DNA of 64,000 bases from a virus. The stretch is taken from the IMG/VR virus record IMGVR_UViG_3300005289_000003, positions 1-64,000 of that record, one strand, 5' to 3'. Shown here in pieces: positions 1 to 6,541 of this stretch; positions within the stretch are counted from its first letter, which is position 1, and each line of letters starts with the position of its first letter. The notes beneath the pieces are model-generated. The model had not been told where the DNA came from and did not search any database. It saw only the letters and a program-made list of their open reading frames with translations. The translations under genes and the position numbers were made by a program.

Positions 1-10
1 GGAAATATCG

Positions 11-58
11 GGATATGTCCTAGCTTGTCCTGAAATGTCCGATTCGGGACCTTCGTCC
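11..58. repeat. Phased TGTCC repeat cluster
   Basis: TGTCC occurs at 16-20, 26-30 and 36-40 (10-bp spacing), followed by GGGAC and CGTCC. The cluster lies upstream of the first promoter and resembles larger clusters at 755-1152, 20644-20692 and 59058-59200. Phased spacing suggests a protein-binding array; the ligand is unknown. Confidence 0.5.
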
Positions 59-78
59 TAAGTAACTAAAAGTTATCG

Positions 79-107
79 TTGACGAAGAAGAAGTTTCTTG
101 GGAGACT
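79..107 (+). promoter_or_regulatory. Early promoter, TTGACG-17-GAGACT
   Basis: A -35-like TTGACG is followed by a 17-bp spacer and GAGACT. Position and spacing match the family at 1387, 2156, 2685, 3212 and 4080. It lies 27 bp before the first gene. Confidence 0.5.
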
Positions 108-133
108 TGTCGTGGACCCTAAAAGGAGGAACT

Positions 134-340
134 GTGGCTAAGAGTATTCCAAAAACTAAAAGCTCCGTCCGGTGGCTTTCCAACAACCAGTCTTTTGCCT
201 GGTCAAAGGATGGCGCCGATTGGCTCTGCAAGGAGGCTGGACTCTTCCAGGGGAACTCTCGCTTCCTGAAGGTGGAAGACCCCCAGGGCAACATCACGGA
301 GCGTCTGTACAAGACAGCTACGGAGGTATGGATCTACTAG
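134..340 (+). CDS. Small early protein, VWIY-tail family
   Basis: Function unknown, 68 aa. GTG is chosen as start because AAAGGAGGA lies just upstream; an earlier ATG at 98 has no comparable site. The chain runs ...QSFAWSKDG... to a C-terminal EVWIY. A similar layout (an early [G/Q]xxFxW/F segment, a middle beta-like stretch and a V-W-[IV]-Y end) occurs in the proteins at 3456, 4335 and 4519, suggesting a paralogous small beta-rich family. Flanked by its own promoter and terminator. Confidence 0.75.
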   Translation: MAKSIPKTKSSVRWLSNNQSFAWSKDGADWLCKEAGLFQGNSRFLKVEDPQGNITERLYKTATEVWIY

Positions 341-351
341 GCAAGTAGGAG

Positions 352-380
352 AAGCCGGGGCATTTGCCCCGGCTTTCTCT
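352..380. terminator. Bidirectional terminator
   Basis: AAGCCGGGG / CCCCGGCTT hairpin with a 6-nt loop and a T-rich 3' side. It sits between the converging genes at 134-340 and 391-645. Confidence 0.8.
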
Positions 381-390
381 TTGCCCTGAC

Positions 391-645
391 TTAGATCAGC
401 GTCATGTCCTCCGGCTTCAGAATCAAGTCTTCCCGGTAGTTGCTCACGCGGGTGGACCATGCCTCTGTCTCGGTCCCGAATCGGAAGACCTGACGAAACC
501 GCATGGCCTGCACTCGATAGCGGAGGATCCTTTCCCCATCGCAGATGAACCACTGAGCGCGGACCACACGACCCCGCACCACATAGGTGGTGTGGTTCCG
601 GTGGCTAAAGAACTGAACCTTCGTGCCGTTCTCAATCTTCGTCAT
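391..645 (-). CDS. Hypothetical protein, beta-rich
   Basis: Function unknown, 84 aa, leftward and converging on the first gene across a shared hairpin. It is rich in alternating hydrophobic and charged residues (TKVQFF, TYVVRGRVV), as expected of a small beta protein. The ribosome site before the ATG is weak. The frame is preferred because the terminator bounds it and overlapping frames are low-complexity. Confidence 0.6.
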   Translation of the reverse strand: MTKIENGTKVQFFSHRNHTTYVVRGRVVRAQWFICDGERILRYRVQAMRFRQVFRFGTETEAWSTRVSNYREDLILKPEDMTLI

Positions 646-754
646 GTTTTAATTATGGAGCCCAGCCGAACCAGAGTCAAGAAAAACTTTATCTGGACAA
701 AACGGACATTGGGGATTTATACCCTGTCAGGGGAAATATCCGGATCTGGGCTAG

Positions 755-1152
755 ATGTCCGGATTCACCCATAGGTCTGGATAGGGCTCATAGTCGGGAA
801 TGTCCGATTTGTCCCTATAGTCCGAAACATACGCTTCATCCCATTCGGTACCTTTATGCCAAATGCCTGGATAGTTCCAGTTGTCCACTTCGTCTGAACT
901 GTCCGGATGAACCCAATTGCGTAGCTTGTCCCATATGTTCCACATGTCCGTCTACTCCTCTTCGTCCCTAATGTCCGAATTGGGAAAGATCTCCCCTTCG
1001 TACCAATCGTCTTCTAAATCCTTTTGGTCCGCTTTGTCCCATGTGTCCATTTTGCCCTAGACCCTCCCAAGTCGTCCCAGACTCTCTCAACTTGTCCAGG
1101 ACTGTACCTCATGTCCTCCAAAGTCACCTATGTCCGATTTGCCCAGTTGCTC
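755..1152. repeat. Long TGTCC nonamer array
   Basis: About 400 bp with TGTCC or close variants every 9-10 bp. The best run is 1026, 1035, 1044, 1053, 1073, 1093, 1103, 1112, 1122, 1131 and 1140. A 64-codon leftward frame (751-945) is Asp-rich mainly because GGACA recurs every nine bases, so it is not called as a gene. Otherwise the 646-1386 interval holds no convincing gene. Confidence 0.6.
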
Positions 1153-1386
1153 CCGAATATACAATCCACAAGATCTTATACATTTGCTTTAAAGGCCCCT
1201 AGGAGGGCCGTAGAGGCACGACTCTTCAAACCCATACTTCCTATAGGGCCTCTCACGATCTTGTTTGCTCTTTGCAAGGAAAATAGTTGGCCTCAAGGTA
1301 TTGACAGGCTGGGAGTGTCCGGAGTGTCCGATTTGCACCACTAAGTCAGGACATGTCCAGGACATAAAGAATCTTGAAAGAACTTC

Positions 1387-1415
1387 TTGACTTCTCCTGG
1401 TACGAAGAGGAAATT
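1387..1415 (+). promoter_or_regulatory. Early promoter, TTGACT-17-GAAATT
   Basis: TTGACT, 17-bp spacer, GAAATT. It is preceded by AAAGAATCTTGAAAGAACTT, an upstream block also seen at 3190-3211 and, with changes, at 2140 and 2655. Confidence 0.7.
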
Positions 1416-1461
1416 AATAGTTGTCGCTCCCACCCAGGGAGCCAAACCCCTAGGAGGGGCC

Positions 1462-1686
1462 ATGACCAACACCACCACTTCCGACAAGCTTGTTCTTATC
1501 GTTGAGGTTTACTCGGAAGTGTGGGGTTGGGACATCGACAGCATTTTCTACTCGGGTACAACCGAGTACGCCCACAAGCTGACTTTCGGTGTGGTGGCCG
1601 ACCACATCGAAGAGGCCAAGGGCAAGGGCTACATGACGGAGGGCCAGCGGGACGGTAGCAAGCGCTACACCATCCGCCCCCTGTAA
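1462..1686 (+). CDS. Small early protein
   Basis: Function unknown, 74 aa. The start is the ATG after CTAGGAGGGG. The middle (VLIVEVYSEVWGWDID) is hydrophobic and aromatic, but no clear transmembrane helix is visible; the C-terminal part is basic (KGKGYM, GSKRYTIR). Single-gene unit with its own promoter and terminator. Confidence 0.75.
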   Translation: MTNTTTSDKLVLIVEVYSEVWGWDIDSIFYSGTTEYAHKLTFGVVADHIEEAKGKGYMTEGQRDGSKRYTIRPL

Positions 1687-1701
1687 AGGGAACGGCCCAA
1701 T

Positions 1702-1723
1702 GCCCCAGGGGAAACCCTGGGGC
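1702..1723 (+). terminator. GAAA-capped hairpin
   Basis: GCCCCAGGG GAAA CCCTGGGGC follows the gene at 1462. It lacks a T run, so it may allow read-through into the gene at 1761. Confidence 0.6.
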
Positions 1724-1760
1724 TTAAGGCAGTAGAAGACCAGGTCAAGGAGGATTTCAA

Positions 1761-1979
1761 ATGCTCATCACCATGGACTCTCCCCCGGTTTGCTTCATGA
1801 TCCCTGCTGCTTCTATTCAGGAGGGTGACAAGATCCTGACCATTTGGGGTTGGGCCATCGTGGACAGCATCGGAGAGACCAGGGACGGAAACCCCCTGAT
1901 CTTCTTCACGTTCGTCTACCGGGCTGGTACGGGTGTCCTGCCGTACGGGCCGAGAGTGGAGATACCCACTCTCTTCTAA
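1761..1979 (+). CDS. Small early protein, SH3-like layout
   Basis: Function unknown, 72 aa. Starts at ATG after CAAGGAGGA. A motif EGDKILTIWGWAIVDS followed by NPLIFFTFVYR suggests a short beta barrel comparable with the other small early proteins. No promoter is visible between it and 1686, so it is probably cotranscribed with the gene at 1462. Confidence 0.75.
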   Translation: MLITMDSPPVCFMIPAASIQEGDKILTIWGWAIVDSIGETRDGNPLIFFTFVYRAGTGVLPYGPRVEIPTLF

Positions 1980-1990
1980 ATACCCCTAGA

Positions 1991-2022
1991 AGGGCCTGAG
2001 AGCCAATCTCAGGCCCTTAGCT
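1991..2022 (+). terminator. Rho-independent terminator
   Basis: AGGGCCTGAGA / TCTCAGGCCCT, an 11-bp stem with a 5-nt loop, just downstream of the gene ending at 1979. Confidence 0.75.
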
Positions 2023-2155
2023 GTCTCTGGAGCCCTATCACCCCAGGAGCCTGCCCAGAGGCTTACAGGGCCTCTCAGCCAAATTCGGACAGTACGGACA
2101 TATCCGGATATTTCAGGACAAGGCAGGAGGGCTACAAGATTCTTTAAGAAAGTTC

Positions 2156-2184
2156 TTGACTCCTGGTGGTCAGAAGAGGATATT
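2156..2184 (+). promoter_or_regulatory. Early promoter, TTGACT-17-GATATT
   Basis: TTGACT, 17 bp, GATATT TAGA. Preceded by the conserved block AAGATTCTTTAAGAAAGTTC. Confidence 0.75.
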
Positions 2185-2221
2185 TAGAAGTGTCAGAGAA
2201 CGACCTAAAGGAGGAGCCGAA

Positions 2222-2506
2222 ATGACCACCACTCAGATCATCGAAGAGGCCAACGCGCTGGTTGCTCGCAACGTCACTCAGATTTGGGTGGCCGTGCTCA
2301 TCCTCATTCAGAAGGACGCGATCACGGTGGAGATCCTGGCGGACGGTACCAAGGTCTACACCCACACTGGCACTGGTCAGACGGTTGACCGCCGGTGGCT
2401 GGTGAACCTCAACAAGCGTGGCCTTGCCGAGATGTGGGCGGGACAGCCCCGACTCACCACCGATGGCAAGATCCGCTTCTTCCAGTGGGTTAACAAGAAG
2501 ATCTGA
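2222..2506 (+). CDS. Small early protein
   Basis: Function unknown, 94 aa. ATG is preceded by AAAGGAGGAGCC. The N-terminal half looks helical (IIEEANALVARNVTQIWVAV) and the C-terminal half mixed (TDGKIRFFQWVNKK). No catalytic motif recognised. Monocistronic between a family promoter and a strong terminator. Confidence 0.8.
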   Translation: MTTTQIIEEANALVARNVTQIWVAVLILIQKDAITVEILADGTKVYTHTGTGQTVDRRWLVNLNKRGLAEMWAGQPRLTTDGKIRFFQWVNKKI

Positions 2507-2519
2507 ACCTAGAGAGACC

Positions 2520-2550
2520 AGGGCCACCCGAAAGGGTGGCCCTCTCTTTT
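2520..2550 (+). terminator. Rho-independent terminator
   Basis: AGGGCCACCC GAAA GGGTGGCCCT followed by CTCTTTT. Confidence 0.9.
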
Positions 2551-2576
2551 GCCCCAAAACGGACATTTCACCACAT

Positions 2577-2610
2577 AGCGAGCAAAGCTCGCTTCTCGGC
2601 CAAAGGCCGA
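2577..2610. repeat. Tandem AAA-triloop mini-hairpins
   Basis: Two perfect hairpins in a row, AGCGAGC-AAA-GCTCGCT and TCGGCC-AAA-GGCCGA, separated by TC. The same arrangement with different stems recurs at 3077-3110, and with AAA/GAA loops at 3938-3970. All three lie between a terminator and the next promoter. Confidence 0.75.
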
Positions 2611-2684
2611 CATGTCCGGATATATCTCCTGACGGGGTATATTTCCCCCTAACAAAAGAATCATGGAAGTTCCTCAGAAAGTTC

Positions 2685-2713
2685 TTGACTCAGGGCTTGT
2701 CGAAGAGGATATT
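2685..2713 (+). promoter_or_regulatory. Early promoter, TTGACT-17-GATATT
   Basis: TTGACT, 17 bp, GATATT TAGAG, preceded by AAAAGAATC and CAGAAAGTTC, as in the other members of this family. Confidence 0.75.
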
Positions 2714-2763
2714 TAGAGATGGCAAGACAAGCACTTACAGAACTCAACAGAGGAGACACCAAC

Positions 2764-3015
2764 ATGTCTGAGACCATCACCATGGACATGATTGCTCGCA
2801 CCGACGTTCGTGACGTCGTGGAGGGCATGGAGCTTGTCACCAAGCTGGGTGTGGCGGAGGTTACGCGGATTGGTTTCGCAAACCCCTACCACCGATGCGG
2901 CTGGAAGTTCTACATGTCGGATGGGGAAGTCATGGAGTTCGGTTTCCACAACGAGAAGGTAATCCGGATCCTGCCGGAGTTCGTGGAACTGACCCGGAAG
3001 GTTTGCTCCAAGTAA
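2764..3015 (+). CDS. Small early protein
   Basis: Function unknown, 83 aa. The ATG after AGAGGAGACACC is preferred over the ATG at 2719, which lies close to the predicted transcription start. Acidic, with two cysteines (HRCGWKFY and a C-terminal VCSK). Monocistronic with its own promoter and terminator. Confidence 0.75.
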   Translation: MSETITMDMIARTDVRDVVEGMELVTKLGVAEVTRIGFANPYHRCGWKFYMSDGEVMEFGFHNEKVIRILPEFVELTRKVCSK

Positions 3016-3020
3016 GGAAC

Positions 3021-3049
3021 AGGGAGGCTCTTCGGAGCCTCCCTTCCTT
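3021..3049 (+). terminator. Rho-independent terminator
   Basis: AGGGAGGCTC TTCG GAGCCTCCCT, then TCCTTG: a UUCG-capped stem. Confidence 0.85.
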
Positions 3050-3076
3050 GTGTCGCCAGGGGGACAAATCGGACAT

Positions 3077-3110
3077 AGCGGCCAAAGGCCGCTTCTGCAC
3101 CAAAGGTGCA
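3077..3110. repeat. Tandem AAA-triloop mini-hairpins, copy 2
   Basis: AGCGGCC-AAA-GGCCGCT then TGCACC-AAA-GGTGCA. Stem sequences differ from copy 1 while the layout is preserved, which points to selection on structure. Confidence 0.75.
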
Positions 3111-3211
3111 TATATACCCCAAAGTCACCTAAATCAGGATATGTCCGGAAATAAAGTATTTGCGAAGCAAAAGCTATTTGTCCCTGTGGCTAAAGAATCT
3201 TCAAGAACTTC

Positions 3212-3240
3212 TTGACTTCCCCCTAGCCAACCCCCATATT
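3212..3240 (+). promoter_or_regulatory. Early promoter, TTGACT-17-CATATT
   Basis: TTGACT, 17 bp, CATATT TGA. The expected transcription start falls at or within a few bases of the ATG at 3247, suggesting a leaderless message. Confidence 0.75.
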
Positions 3241-3246
3241 TGAAAC

Positions 3247-3456
3247 ATGAGAACTTTCGCTTCCTGGGTTGTGGCGCTGAACCCCACCATCTTCCTTGCC
3301 CTGTTCCTGGTGGCGGAGGTTGTGGCCGGGTACTACTTCCGGACTGATCTTCTGAACGGACTGTCTCTCACCTGGAACTTCCTTTCCTTCGTCCTGGGGT
3401 CGGTCTGGAACTTCTTCGTGGCCCTCTGGTCTGATCTGGTTGGAGTGTTCGTCTGA
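3247..3456 (+). CDS. Small membrane protein
   Basis: 69 aa with two hydrophobic stretches, roughly residues 5-28 and 42-68, so probably a small inner-membrane protein. No Shine-Dalgarno precedes the ATG, and the promoter -10 ends only 6 bp upstream, consistent with leaderless translation. Function unknown; overlaps the next start by one base. Confidence 0.7.
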   Translation: MRTFASWVVALNPTIFLALFLVAEVVAGYYFRTDLLNGLSLTWNFLSFVLGSVWNFFVALWSDLVGVFV

Positions 3457-3656
3457 TGGCCGGGGGAACAGGGGCACAACAAAAGATTGACCTTGGCTTC
3501 GTAGGACAAGGTGGCTGGTTCGCCATGTACCAAAGTGGCAAGAAGGTCTACCAGGTCACAGATATAGGAGAGTACCGGGGAAGGGTCATCGTCCTGTGGA
3601 GGAAGTCTGATGGCTCCACAGGCCAGAATGACTCTGACAAAGAAGTGTGGATCTAA
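3456..3656 (+). CDS. Small protein, VWI-tail family
   Basis: 66 aa, unknown function. ATG overlaps the preceding stop (TGATG), implying translational coupling with the membrane protein. Carries the family layout: GGWFAMYQSGKKVYQV, a middle beta-like segment, and a terminal KEVWI. Confidence 0.7.
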   Translation: MAGGTGAQQKIDLGFVGQGGWFAMYQSGKKVYQVTDIGEYRGRVIVLWRKSDGSTGQNDSDKEVWI

Positions 3657-3670
3657 ACCTGAACCACCTA

Positions 3671-3698
3671 GAAGGCCCCTACGGGGGCCTTCTTCATT
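3671..3698 (+). terminator. Rho-independent terminator
   Basis: GAAGGCCCC TAC GGGGGCCTTC followed by TTCATTTG. Confidence 0.85.
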
Positions 3699-3937
3699 TG
3701 TCCTGAATCATTAGGAAAGCCTTGCCGGCCCTGAGAGCCACGTAGACAACATCAACAGGCTCCTAGGTGTGTTCTATCCAGGAGCCCTCTGTTAGGCCCT
3801 CAGGATTTGCTACAGCCCCTCGGTTAGGAGCCTTAGACCCCCAGGAAGTAGGTACCCCCCCGCCTTATATAAGTTTGGACTTATGTTCTATGCTTGGCCC
3901 GGATCCATCAGGTAGCCAGGGAAGATCCAGGATCATG
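3699..3937. other. Gene-free spacer
   Basis: No frame with a usable start and ribosome site on either strand. Only scattered CCTGAG/GGCCCT words typical of this genome are seen. Confidence 0.6.
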
Positions 3938-3970
3938 GGGAACAAAGTTCCCGAAGACACCGAAGGTGTC
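3938..3970. repeat. Tandem mini-hairpins, copy 3
   Basis: GGGAAC-AAA-GTTCCC followed by GACACC-GAA-GGTGTC. Same layout as 2577-2610 and 3077-3110. Followed by GGACAT and TGTCC boxes and then a family promoter. Confidence 0.7.
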
Positions 3971-4079
3971 TATGAGGGGCAAAACGGACATCTTGGTACA
4001 TGTCCCCATATATCCCGATATTTCTCCTGGTGACGGATATTTCCCCTCAAAACTTTCTTGAGAAACTTCTCAGAACTTC

Positions 4080-4108
4080 TTGCCTTATGTTCCGAACTCC
4101 TCCATACT
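4080..4108 (+). promoter_or_regulatory. Early promoter, TTGCCT-17-CATACT
   Basis: Same spacing and upstream AACTTCTCAGAACTTC block as the other early promoters, with TTGCCT replacing TTGACT. Confidence 0.65.
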
Positions 4109-4147
4109 TAGAAGTGCAGGGACGGGAGAGAATTCTAAGGAGGACAA

Positions 4148-4288
4148 GTGACTCAGGAAGAAGTTCTTCAGAAGATGGGGAAGCTTCGGAAGGCAGACCT
4201 ACTGCTACTCCTGGAAGCCCTCATGAAGTCCTCAGACCAGAAGCTCACGGACTCCCTGGGAAGCGCCGCAGAGCTTCTGAAGAAGTAA
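4148..4288 (+). CDS. Helical microprotein
   Basis: 46 aa, unknown function. GTG start follows TAAGGAGGACAA. The sequence is almost entirely helix-forming with leucine heptad character (LRKADLLLLLEALMKSS), so it may dimerise. Placed between a family promoter and a strong terminator, which supports it as a real gene despite its size. Confidence 0.7.
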   Translation: MTQEEVLQKMGKLRKADLLLLLEALMKSSDQKLTDSLGSAAELLKK

Positions 4289-4301
4289 GAGAAAGAGAGA
4301 A

Positions 4302-4330
4302 GGCCCGGCCAGTAGGCCGGGCCTCTCTTC
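4302..4330. terminator. Bidirectional terminator
   Basis: GGCCCGGCC AGTA GGCCGGGCC with flanking AGAGAGA/TCTCTTC; separates converging genes. Confidence 0.85.
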
Positions 4331-4334
4331 GTTC

Positions 4335-4526
4335 CTAGGTGTAGATCCAAACTATGGAGCCTGAGACGGAGAAGGTGTCTTCTCCTCCGGACTGAGGATC
4401 CTTGTACTTGATAGTCACCCCATCATTGGAGAGGACTTCATATTCCTTGGCATCCTCTCTACCGGAGAAGGCAAAGGATTGTCCCCTGGTGAGAGTGGAG
4501 GCTTGCCGGGATTGTCTTCTAGCCAT
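4335..4526 (-). CDS. Small protein, VWIY-tail family
   Basis: 63 aa, unknown function. Shows the family order: TRGQSFAFSG near the N-terminus, YEVLSNDGVTIKYKDP in the middle, and SIVWIYT at the end. It overlaps the paralogue at 4519-4707 by 8 bp, so the two are coupled. Confidence 0.75.
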   Translation of the reverse strand: MARRQSRQASTLTRGQSFAFSGREDAKEYEVLSNDGVTIKYKDPQSGGEDTFSVSGSIVWIYT

Positions 4527-4707
4527 AAACCCAGACCACCAACCGGCCCATGAAGTCTTCCCGGTACTCTTCTCCGTACTGCTTATAAGTGAGAGTGTGG
4601 GAAGCTCCCTTTCTCTTTCTAGAAACTACTTGGCAGTCAGTCACAGAATCTTCTGACCACCGGAAGAACTCTCCTTCTTCCAAGTCTTTAACTTGCTTCT
4701 TCTTCAA
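4519..4707 (-). CDS. Small protein, VWVY-tail family
   Basis: 62 aa paralogue of the protein at 4335: EEGEFFRWSED, then HTLTYKQYGEEY, then LVVWVYG. AGGAGGAAGTTTGA precedes the ATG. First gene of a two-gene leftward unit. The beta pattern fits a small SH3-like barrel, but this is inferred from pattern only. Confidence 0.8.
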   Translation of the reverse strand: MKKKQVKDLEEGEFFRWSEDSVTDCQVVSRKRKGASHTLTYKQYGEEYREDFMGRLVVWVYG

Positions 4708-4777
4708 ACTTCCTCCTTCAGTCCAGCCCCCAGGGAGGGAGAGAGCTAGAACAAGTCTCCCAGGAAGTTTCAGAACT

Positions 4778-4938
4778 TGTCAATGATAACTTTCTGTTAG
4801 TGGTGACAGAAAGTAAGAAGGTACAAAACGGACATTCCGGACAAAGTAGGATATATCCAGAAATAAGAGGAAGTAACAGAAAGTTAGGAACTACGGAAAG
4901 TTACTTGTCACAGAAAGTTACCGTAACCCAAAGTTATT
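4778..4938. repeat. AGAAAGTTA iteron-like cluster
   Basis: Repeated (C/A)AGAAAGTTA words: inverted TAACTTTCTGTTA at 4785-4800, then CAGAAAGTTAGG, CGGAAAGTTACTT, CAGAAAGTTACCG and CCAAAGTTATT between 4877 and 4938, mixed with GGACA boxes. The rest of the 4708-5210 gap holds no gene. A replication-initiator or regulator array is possible. Confidence 0.5.
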
Positions 4939-5040
4939 TTAAAGAATCATGTCTGAGAGGTTGACTCTAGGATGTGGAGGAGGGCAAGACCCCATTCTCA
5001 CCCCCCTCCACTATCATCCCCAATAACTTCCTACAACTTC

Positions 5041-5069
5041 TTGACTCAAACTTTGTAATTTTTTGGAAT
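5041..5069 (+). promoter_or_regulatory. Possible TTGACT promoter
   Basis: TTGACT after CTACAACTTC as in the early family, with TGGAAT 17 bp downstream. No rightward gene follows; it would transcribe antisense to the leftward genes from 5211 on. Weak. Confidence 0.3.
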
Positions 5070-5210
5070 TCTTCTTTTCTGGGAGAACTTCTCACTCCCT
5101 CTCTGGCTCTCTCTAGGGAGTTGGGGAGTACGTTTTCCCCCCGTCATTCGCTTCGCTCATGACACCCCCCAGGGGTTAAAACCGTGCAAAGAGTCCCACA
5201 ACTTATCAGG

Positions 5211-5501
5211 CTAGAAACTTTCCACAAAAGTAATTATTCCTCCAATCTGACAGTAATCTTCCAGAGCCTGACTAAGTTCTATAAGTTGTCCATCAGAAAG
5301 TTCTACAGGAAGTTCAACGTTATATCCACCAGGACCACTAGAAATAGCTTTCATTCCCTTCATAATTACTTGTCCATCACCAACCCACTTCACTTCTGGC
5401 CTTGGAAAGAATCTTCCGAATATGTTCTCTAGATCCCTAGTTATTTCTGGTTCATCTTCTGGAGTCCTATTCCAATTCCATGTATTGAAAGTTAGCTCCA
5501 T
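5211..5501 (-). CDS. Hypothetical protein
   Basis: 96 aa, unknown function. The ATG at 5501 is chosen because GAAGGAG sits 5 nt upstream; the longer frame reading upstream overlaps the next gene out of phase. Acidic N-terminal helix (DEPEITRDLENIFGRF) and a beta-like middle (VKWVGDGQVIMKGMKAI). Last gene of the leftward block. Confidence 0.7.
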   Translation of the reverse strand: MELTFNTWNWNRTPEDEPEITRDLENIFGRFFPRPEVKWVGDGQVIMKGMKAISSGPGGYNVELPVELSDGQLIELSQALEDYCQIGGIITFVESF

Positions 5502-5518
5502 CACTTCTCCTTCGCTCT

Positions 5519-6007
5519 TCACTCTTCCCCCTGAGGGCCTGAGAGACCTTCTACCGATCCCTTCCGACCTACCCTGCCCCTGACTAGGCCCTGAGGCTGA
5601 TGAGGGCTCCTGGGGCTTCTCAGGGCTTCTGGTAGCCACTCTGGTAGTTCCAGGTCCGGATGCCTTCTCAGGACTTCCTGAACCTTCTTGAGAGACAGAT
5701 CTCTCTTCGTCCGGATGTAGTCCCCAAGAGTCTTCTTCGGTCCCTGCCGGACATGCCTGGACTTGTTGGGACCTTCCCACGGGTCTTCTGGTTCTACCGA
5801 TCCATGGGGGTAGTCGTCCCGATCCCTACAGAACCAGACAACCTCTCCGTCTCCACAGATCCCTAGGTGGTTCTCTTCTTGCGTGCAGAAGTTTCCTTCA
5901 TGCTCACAGTCACACAGTGACAACTTCTTCCCCTTCCCATCCACATACAGGGCAAAGAATCTTTCCGGCTTCTGTCTTTCCTGTGAACGAAGGAATCCAG
6001 ACTTCAT
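5519..6007 (-). CDS. Cysteine-containing hypothetical protein
   Basis: 162 aa, unknown. Residues about 33-57 contain CDCEHEGNFC and GICGDG, a possible zinc site, followed by a helical basic region. The start overlaps the 3' end of the upstream gene by 98 bp, so the true start may lie further in; no better ATG or GTG with a ribosome site was found. Confidence 0.6.
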   Translation of the reverse strand: MKSGFLRSQERQKPERFFALYVDGKGKKLSLCDCEHEGNFCTQEENHLGICGDGEVVWFCRDRDDYPHGSVEPEDPWEGPNKSRHVRQGPKKTLGDYIRTKRDLSLKKVQEVLRRHPDLELPEWLPEALRSPRSPHQPQGLVRGRVGRKGSVEGLSGPQGEE

Positions 6008-6536
6008 CTTCCGGGTGCTTGGGATCTTCCGACAACGTGTAGCAAACCGTCACCCAGACTCTTGCCCGTGGCTTACCGCCACTCCAGGAAGTCTCTAGGA
6101 AGTAAGACGTGTAGTTGCCACAGATCTTCTGGGGGTTGTGCTGAAAGGCATCTTTGATAACCGGTAGCAAAGACTGAACTTTCCGGTTGAGGTATCCCCT
6201 AGCTCCCTCAGTCAGTTCCTGGAAAGTAGAAGCTTCCTGAGCTTCCATAAGTTCTACCGCTTCTACTAGAACGGCATCAATCTTCCCAAGCAGAACTTTT
6301 GCCGTGAAGTCAATTCCTTTCGTAAAGAACAACTTTCTTGTTCTCATCTTGGGATTCTTCACTCTTCGATAGAGCAAAGCCTTATAGTTATCAAGTTCGG
6401 CTAGTCCTTCTTCCAGGTCCAAGGGGACTCCATGATCTGTGTCTTGTGCATTGGTAAGGGGCACACAAACGGTAGGGTCTGCCCCCGGTGTAAAGGTTCC
6501 AAGAAAGAACCAGACTTCCCGAGTGGCAGACCCCAA
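5910..6536 (-). CDS. Hypothetical protein with C-terminal CPVCG
   Basis: 208 aa, TTG start after AGGCGGG. Long helical middle (residues about 55-120) and a C-terminal ILCPVCGWEGEE half zinc ribbon. The 98-bp overlap with the next gene leaves one of the two ends uncertain. Function not recognised. Confidence 0.65.
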   Translation of the reverse strand: MGSATREVWFFLGTFTPGADPTVCVPLTNAQDTDHGVPLDLEEGLAELDNYKALLYRRVKNPKMRTRKLFFTKGIDFTAKVLLGKIDAVLVEAVELMEAQEASTFQELTEGARGYLNRKVQSLLPVIKDAFQHNPQKICGNYTSYFLETSWSGGKPRARVWVTVCYTLSEDPKHPEDEVWIPSFTGKTEAGKILCPVCGWEGEEVVTV

Positions 6537-6541
6537 CCCGC

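Noticed and set aside
751-945. 64-codon leftward frame rich in Asp
   Set aside because: The composition follows from GGACA recurring every nine bases, and there is no clear ribosome site; treated as part of the TGTCC array.
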